Assembly: GCF_028372415.1 (NCBI RefSeq)
Contig: NC_092879.1
Coordinates: 65,933,781-65,997,780 of the forward strand
Direction of reading: 5' to 3'
Length of the DNA stretch: 64,000 bases
DNA from: Notamacropus eugenii
Lineage: Eukaryota > Chordata > Mammalia > Diprotodontia > Macropodidae
Below the pieces are notes generated by a model. It made no database searches and was not told the origin of the DNA. It worked only from the letters and a program-made list of their open reading frames with translations. Each line of letters begins with the position of its first letter. Within the stretch, counting starts at the first letter, position 1. Shown here in pieces: positions 57,975 through 64,000 of this stretch. A program made the position numbers and the translations under genes.

Positions 57975-58250
57975 TACAATTCCAAGTCTGAATTCTAGTT
58001 CCGCCACTTTTTATCTGTGTGTACTAAGGCAAGCTATTTCATTTTTCTGGGCCTCTCAGTTTCTTCACCTATAAGATAAAGTCGGCTTAGATGTCTTTTT
58101 TTGAGGCAATCAGGGTTAAGTGATTTGCCTAGTGTCACACAGGTAGTAAGTGTCTGAGGCTGGATTTGAACTCAGGTCCTCCTGACTCCAGGACTGGTTG
58201 CTCCATCCACTGCATCACCTAACCGCCCCTTAGATGACCTTAAAGGTGGT
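57975..58250 (+). mobile_element. MIR-like SINE split by a younger SINE
   Basis: The MIR core ends at 'agataaagtcggcttagatg' and its tail 'accttaaaggtggt' resumes after the insertion at 58096-58228. Confidence 0.7.
58096..58228 (-). mobile_element. Young reversed WALLSI-like SINE with target duplication
   Basis: It starts with a T-run (reversed poly-A) and ends at 'cacctaaccgcccc'. The flanking copies cttagatgtc (58086) and cttagatgac (58229) are the target-site duplication. Confidence 0.75.
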
Positions 58251-59337
58251 GGTGGTGATTTTCCCAACTTTAGCTCTGTAATCCTGACTAATTTCGATTT
58301 TTCATTGTTTCTTCAATACCTAGCACATTGCTTTGCATGTTGTGGGCAGTTATCAAATTCTTGTTGGCTTGGGGAAAAGAAGCATATTTAGGGGAGGTAA
58401 TTGCTGATCACACCTTCCCAGGTCAGTGCTCCTAAGTTCCTACTCTGTGCATTTTTACCTCAGTAGGACCTGCCAGTGCTTGTGCCTTCCTGGTCCAGCC
58501 TATGAGAACCTAAGGCCACTCTCACATCAAGAGGAGGCAGGGGAGGAGGTCTTTTGTGGAAGAATAACTTTTAATAATACCTTATCACAAAATAAGAGCT
58601 GTTACTTTAGGACAAACTGTCCCTCATAATATGGTTTCTCCTAACATGATAATTTTTCCAGACTGATCAATGGCACTAGACAGTATATACCTCCAATGGA
58701 ACTTAATCTAAGATGTCATTTTATCTAGCAGTTCTAGTTAGAGAAAAATCCTAGAGTGTAAGTTTCAGAATATGCCATTTTTAGTCTAAAGTTTTCTCTT
58801 TGGGTACTTTAAATGCTCTAAGGTTTACCACTGACTTATACAGGGCTCATAGAATGGGGCCTCATCACTTTAAATCCCTTCTTTTGCTAGGCTTTGATTG
58901 CAAAAAGTGGTCAGGTTAATTGGGACAATTAAGGTGCTCCTGGGGGATAATTGCCCCTTTTAGTTTCTGTGTGTGAAGAAGGAGGATGATTGGCCCTGAA
59001 AACGGAGTCCCTGTGGCACACTGGGAAGGAGAATTAAAAAACACAGTGAGATGGAGCCTGGAATTAGTTTTCTCTTGTGCTTAATATAATTACTCAATAA
59101 AAGCATATAGTCTTTTCGATTTCTCCTCTCAATTCATATGCCTCTAAAGAACCCAAGAGAAAAGATTAGCCATCTGAACCTCTGCCCTCAAAGAGGGAAC
59201 TATGTAAATATGAGGAAACTGTCACTGAGAAAAATCAGTGAGTTTTGGGGAGATACATAAACATTATCTTTTTTTTACACTGACCAGCTTGCCATGCTAT
59301 GATGGGGTACTATGTATTGGGGAGGGCAACAAAATTT

Positions 59338-59508
59338 TTGGTTATGGAGGATGATAATAGAAGCTGATCTATGCATGTGAGGTGTACATCTAACACCTGT
59401 TTTATTGAAGTTTCAGTGTAATTAAAAATGCTACTAAAAATTTCTTTCTAGGACTCCCCACATGTGATTATTCACAGATCAGCTTCTATTATCATCCTCC
59501 ATAACCAA
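59338..59508. repeat. Perfect 33-nt inverted repeat with 105-nt loop
   Basis: 59338-59370 (ttggttatggaggatgataa and on) is exactly complementary to 59476-59508, and weaker pairing continues outward ('ggggagggcaacaaaa' against its imperfect mirror). As RNA it would form a long hairpin. It may be a MITE or a recent inverted duplication. Confidence 0.85.
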
Positions 59509-59649
59509 TATTTTATCACCTTCCCCAGTAGAAAAACCCTCTTTCCTCTCCCACTTTGCAAGTAGTTCTCATCTCGCTGTAATAATCCCCTAGTCATATT
59601 AAAGCTTCTATTCTCACATGCCACTATTTGTATTACAGATATCACAGGA

Positions 59650-59740
59650 TCATGTCATCCTGAAAGGATGCTCACAAGTTGTCCATTCCAACTCTGATTC
59701 TACAGAGGGCAGAACTGAAGCCTATGAGAGAAAAGCAAAA
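59650..59740 (-). mobile_element. Reversed SINE fragment
   Basis: Weak but recognisable from 'gagggcagaactgaagcct'. Confidence 0.4.
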
Positions 59741-60133
59741 AGAAAGGAGGAGATTTTCAAGAACACATCACTGGATGAAGTAGGAAATGGTACAAAATGG
59801 CTGATAACTGAATTTAGAAACCCCTTTATACCAATCAGCTTTTTTTGGCTTGTGTTCCTCCTGGAATTTGGGCAAGAAGGTGTTTTCAATCAAAGGTAAT
59901 TGAGCTGCCTCTTTAAGAAAAGACAGGCTGATCAGTGCAAATAAGGCTTGCCTCTCCGCATCTAGTGATGTATGCCCATGAGGCAGTTTGGCACAGAAGT
60001 TCTCTATATAAGTTGACCACAAGAGCTGCCAAGGAGAATGATAGAGGATTAAGGAATGAGGATCTTCTGTCTAAAAAGAATGGAAGGCAGGATACCCTTT
60101 AGGATGTCCTAAAGTAACAGCTCTTATTTTGTG

Positions 60134-60878
60134 GTGTGATTTTGCGATAAGGCATTTTTTTAAAAAAAGTTTGCATTTTGCAGTGCAAAGAATGCCACAT
60201 GGATGCCTTTTTGTCACTGCAGGGTAACTTGTTAGGTAGACACTCCACATTGGTCTCTTTCCTAGAAGATAAGAGTAAACATACTAGAGAAATAACTCTA
60301 CAGTGTGCAGCTTCTCAGGAAGAACAAAATGTTCCTAGAAAGAATATAAGAAAGTTCATTGCCCCTATTGTGATCTGGCTTTGGTCCCTTCAAAATCTTG
60401 ACCCTAGGGGTGGGGAACAACTCAGCTTCCATACTAGGTACAAAGTTCTTCTTATAGAATGGGGACCTAAATCTTCTGAAGGGGAAGAAATGTCTTGAGC
60501 TTGAAGGAATGATGACACAGATCCACAAGTGACATCAAGAAAGAGATCATTTTGTAAAAGTGAGAGGAACAAAAACTGAGTAACAGTGGTTGATGAGTCC
60601 CTGCTTAAGGGTACAAGCACAGCTATTTGTTAAACTGACCGTACCAATATGTGGAATAAGCTAGGTCACTCAGCTCTGAACTTCATGCTTGATCAAGCAT
60701 GCCACTGAAAGGGTGCCCCTCACACATGACCACCACTTTCTATCTCTTGGAAAAGGCGTGTCAATGGATCGTTCTAGTGTCCCCCATACCATCCCTGTGA
60801 CTTCCCTAACCAAAACACTTTTTCCCTGGCCATCACTCCCCAAAATGAGGATTTCACACTCAGGGAACTGTAAAGTAG
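60134..60878. other. No gene recognised
   Basis: A 106-codon plus frame (60178-60498) overlaps comparable minus frames. No family resemblance. Confidence 0.35.
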
Positions 60879-61112
60879 GCAGCAAGGTGGTGCAATGGAT
60901 AGAATGCCAGGCCTGGAGTCAGAAAGACTATTCTTCATGAGTTTAATTCTGATTTCAGATGCTTACTAGTCATGTGATCCTGGGTAAGTCACTTAAATCT
61001 GTCTGCCTCAGTCTCCTCATCTGTAAAATGAGCCGAAGAAGGAAATGGCAAACCACTCCAGTATGTTTGTGAGTTAGACATAACTGAAATGACTCAAGAA
61101 CAACAAGAAGTT
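60879..61112 (+). mobile_element. SINE with RTE-like tail, forward
   Basis: The sense version of the copies at 9207, 10402 and 17923: head 'ggcagcaaggtggtgcaatg', core, 'ggcaaaccactccagtatg', and the end 'gactcaagaacaacaagaag'. About 35 bp of the tail is missing compared with the others. Confidence 0.8.
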
Positions 61113-61329
61113 GTAAAGCTCCTTTTAGCTCTGACTCTATGATCAAACCATGATCTGTGATACAAGGAGAAAATGGGAGATTTGACTACATAGTAGTTCG
61201 TCTGAAAAAAAGATGGGGGAGGGTTAGAAATGATTATGTACTGAAAACTCAATAAGCAGTACAACATAGTAGTCAAAATGCCAATGCATTAAGAATACAA
61301 TAGTTTCCAGATCACAACAAGTGACATCT

Positions 61330-61785
61330 CTGCCCTGATCAGATTACATCTGGAATATTGGGTTCAGTACTAGACATCACATTTTAGAAAGGACACTGCC
61401 ATGCCAGAGAACATCTAAAGAAGGATGGCCAGAATCTGAGAAGTCATAAGACCATAACATAACAGGACAGTTGATGATACTGGGGATATTTAGTCTGGAG
61501 AAGAGAAGATTGGCGAGAAGCAAAGAATGAGAGGCAATGGGTAAAAATTATGGAGATTTAAGCATGTTGTAAGAGAAAAAAAGCCTCACTAACAATTAGT
61601 ACTATCTCAAAGTGGAATGAATGGCCTTTAGAAAGAGTGAATTCCCCCACATTGGAGGTTTTCAAAGAAGGCTGGATGACTTGCCCTCATCCAACCTTGG
61701 GGAAGATGGTGCGGGGATTCCTATGTGTCATACATTAAATGACCTCTATTGTCCCTTCCAATTCTAAAAATCTATTTTTCTGCCA
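61330..61785 (-). mobile_element. L3/CR1 LINE fragment, reverse
   Basis: It keeps the antisense order 'ggggatatttagtctggaga', 'tatctcaaagtggaatgaat', 'cattggaggttttcaaagaa' and 'attgtcccttccaattctaa'. Confidence 0.7.
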
Positions 61786-62699
61786 TTTAGCCAAGGTTGC
61801 ACAGGAAGTAAGAGCCACTTCTGGAATTTAAAACAGTTCTCATGACTACCACATAGTAGTACCTTGAAGAGAGGTACTTCAGGGGTGTGTGAGGTTTAAA
61901 TGAGATAATGGAGATAAAGCACTTTACAAACCTTAAAACATTATATTAATTCCTACTGTTATAATTATTACTATTAATTATTTTTGTAGTTACCTGTTGA
62001 TGACTTCATTCTACTGTAATCCTTCTGAGTTCAAGCAATATAGGGGTGTGCTGGCAAATGTTTAACTACCAGGCTGTCTGGGGAAAAATTTATACATACA
62101 CTTTTAAATTTTATCTGCATTAGAAATACTTTCAAAAGGTTAAACAATTAATAAAACATTAATAAATCAAGGCCTGATTTGCACCAGTGCTGATTTCCGA
62201 GGCATAAGGTTCACAATGAAAATTTGACAATCAGTTCTCTCAAGTCTCTTAAAGCTGACTCCAGCACACCTCTGCCTCTTTCCCTAAAAGTATATGAAGT
62301 TCACTTTGAGAAATCCCCTTTTTTAATGTTAAAATTCATCTTTAATAGTTATTGTGGGTTGAGGTCTCCAGCCAGTGAACTAATATGCCTTCAAATGAAG
62401 ACTTTTGTGTTAATCCCAGTATTTGGGAAATAAGGACTTCATTCACCAAAGTCCTTCAGTCCTTCTCAAAGGCTCTGCCAGAGGAGCACAAGCCCTGGCA
62501 GGTCTTCCCTAGAGAGCCAGAGGGACTCTGAATAAGAAGCAGACATGTGCCATGTCATCTGGGGCTTGACCTAGCTAGGTACTTGGGGGCTCCACCTCAG
62601 AAGGTGTCCAGGTGCTTTGTTCAGAGTAGTTCATGAAGACCATCTAGAAAGGGATGGAGGGACTGGCGCCTGGGTGTGTGGCAGGAGTGTTCACACCAA
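61786..62699. other. SINE remnants, otherwise no gene
   Basis: Reversed and forward MIR-like scraps occur up to about 61960. The remainder has a 69-codon frame only. Confidence 0.4.
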
Positions 62700-63180
62700 G
62701 TAAATCCCATCTCGATCAGGGCATTGCAGAAGTATAATAAGCGCAGTCATGAAATTGTTCTGCCTTGTACGTCTGATTTAGTGGGCTTATTTACGCAACA
62801 CATCATTTACTTAGAACTAGTTGATAATTAATATTGCCAGTTAGGTGAGAGAAAGATGCTATTATTATCATCTAAACATTCATATTCTACTTTTTAATTA
62901 AGAGCTAAAGGAGGTTGAAGAGACCTTGCTAAAGAATCATAAAGTGATGCCTTCCTGGCTTTCTGAAAACTAACAAAAGCATGTACCCACTGATTATAAC
63001 TGTAACAACATTAAAACCTAAGACTGCATTATTATATTATAACAAAGAACAAAAGAGAATTTGGAGGAATGTAAAAGTTTAGAGTTAAATTTTCGCTGGT
63101 TCTCCTTTTCCCTGTAAAGTTGCTTAACATTTTAATTAAAAAATAAAACTTTACTAGAAAAAAATCTCTCTACACATTAA
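62700..63180. other. AT-rich, repeat-poor block
   Basis: It lacks repeat words and has several TAATTA-type homeodomain core sites ('gataattaatattgcc', 'tttttaattaagagct'). It could be a conserved non-coding element. This is a guess from composition. Confidence 0.25.
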
Positions 63181-63204
63181 TGGTAATTAAAGGATTGGCA
63201 TGAA

Positions 63205-63440
63205 AATCAGCAAGATATAGCAGAAAGCATGCTAAGCCTAAATTCAGATGAGAGTCTGAAGGCCACCTCTACCACTTACTAGTTGTATGACTAGTGGACA
63301 AGCCACTTAAAGTCTCAGGGCCTCAGTTTTCTTATCTGTAAAATGAGGATAATAATATTTCTACTATCTACCTCATGTTGTTATAAATAGGATGTCATTC
63401 ATTATAAAGCATTATATAAACGTGAGGTTTTCTCATACTT
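63205..63440 (+). mobile_element. Full MIR
   Basis: 'taccacttactagttgtatg', 'ggcctcagttttcttatctg' and a tail ending near 'aagcattatataaacg' show all parts of a MIR. Confidence 0.75.
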
Positions 63441-63920
63441 GTTCAATAGCTCTTGGACTTCATTAATGTGACTCTTTCCACAAACAAAGATCACAATTGC
63501 CTTGGTAGATGGTCTGCTTGAGTAGGCATGGCCAAAAATGTTCATTCCCTGGTAGCCAACCTCCCAGGCATAAGTTTTCCCAAATTTAGTCTGTCTCTTA
63601 GACTTTTAAAGTCCACTGCTAGACCCATACATGAATCATTATCATCTTGGTAGATCCTGATATAGCTTGTGTTTTTCTACCATCACTTTTAAGAAACTGA
63701 GGCTACCTCTGTGCCATGATAAAATACTGGAGGAAGATACCAGTGGGAACATTATTATGTAATTCCACATTGGTCCATATGCCCATAATCTAGAGTATGT
63801 AGGTATGTGTATGTGGGGGGGGGGGCAGGACGGAAAAATTTAGAGATTTAAAGTAACATGTACTGTGATACAACCAAGGTATATCTGTTTTGTTGAGTAT
63901 CGCAGAGACAAAAGATACAG

Positions 63921-63925
<5 letters not shown>
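63441..63925. other. No gene recognised
   Basis: A run of ten G occurs at about 63817. Nothing else stands out. Confidence 0.4.
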
Positions 63926-63959
<34 letters not shown>

Positions 63960-63967
63960 ACACACAC
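63926..63967. repeat. (CA)n microsatellite
   Basis: About 20 CA units with one interruption. Confidence 0.95.
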
Positions 63968-64000
63968 AAATGGTTCAGAACTTGGTTACACTTGACTTGG

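Larger units (their letters stand above)
58586..60133. repeat. Inverted repeat, 29-nt arms about 1.5 kb apart
   Basis: The text at 58586-58614 (cacaaaataagagctgttac and following) is the exact reverse complement of 60105-60133. Weaker matching continues outward for about 20-40 bp (ccttatc and the A/T-rich words beyond). It could be the terminal repeats of a DNA transposon of about 1.6 kb or two inverted copies of a small element. No transposase frame lies between. Confidence 0.75.

Overview
The window reads as nuclear DNA of a marsupial. Its interspersed repeats are metatherian in type. They include L1 3' untranslated tails ending in an AATAAA-rich stretch, tRNA-headed SINEs of the MIR/THER/WALLSI kind, SINEs with an RTE (BovB-like) tail ending in AAC repeats, and old L2 and L3/CR1 LINE fragments. 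The species cannot be fixed from the sequence alone. CpG is scarce everywhere except two patches, and no spliced multi-exon host gene could be recognised.

Layout: 1-26.3 kb is repeat-dense intergenic or intronic DNA, with a three-level nested insertion at 3.3-3.95 kb and one weak candidate micro-exon near 17.1 kb. At 26.35-27.31 kb there is a partial, and at 37.51-42.40 kb a much longer, tandem satellite. It is built from monomers of about 187 bp arranged in a higher-order repeat (HOR) of about 1.63 kb. Both arrays end at the same point in the unit and run into the same 60-80 bp tail, which is also the 3' end of a dispersed repeat of about 300 bp. Between the arrays lie L2 and L3 fossils and a CpG-rich patch at 35.2-35.85 kb.

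The one convincing protein gene is on the minus strand at 44,105-45,403. It is an intronless, uninterrupted 432-codon Rab GDP-dissociation inhibitor, closest to GDI2. My hand alignment to human GDI2 recalled from memory is gap-free at roughly 59% identity. A retrocopy this diverged yet fully open implies long selection for protein function, so I treat it as a retrogene and not a pseudogene. Upstream of it (45.42-46.57 kb) lies a pyrimidine-rich region on its own strand. This holds a strong 3' splice acceptor 18 nt before the ATG and a minisatellite with a period near 39 bp that is open on both strands (Pro/Ala/Ser-rich on minus, Glu-rich on plus).

Further along, 47.36-48.42 kb is a decayed minisatellite with a period near 40 bp. 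The stretches 48.4-50.3 kb and 52.9-55.0 kb are diverged copies of one another (a local segmental duplication), separated by a polypurine region studded with SINEs. At 58.6-60.1 kb there are two inverted repeats, one with perfect 33-nt arms. The last few kilobases are SINEs, an L3 fragment and an AT-rich repeat-poor block that could be conserved non-coding DNA. No tRNA, rRNA, CRISPR or bacterial-type features were found.
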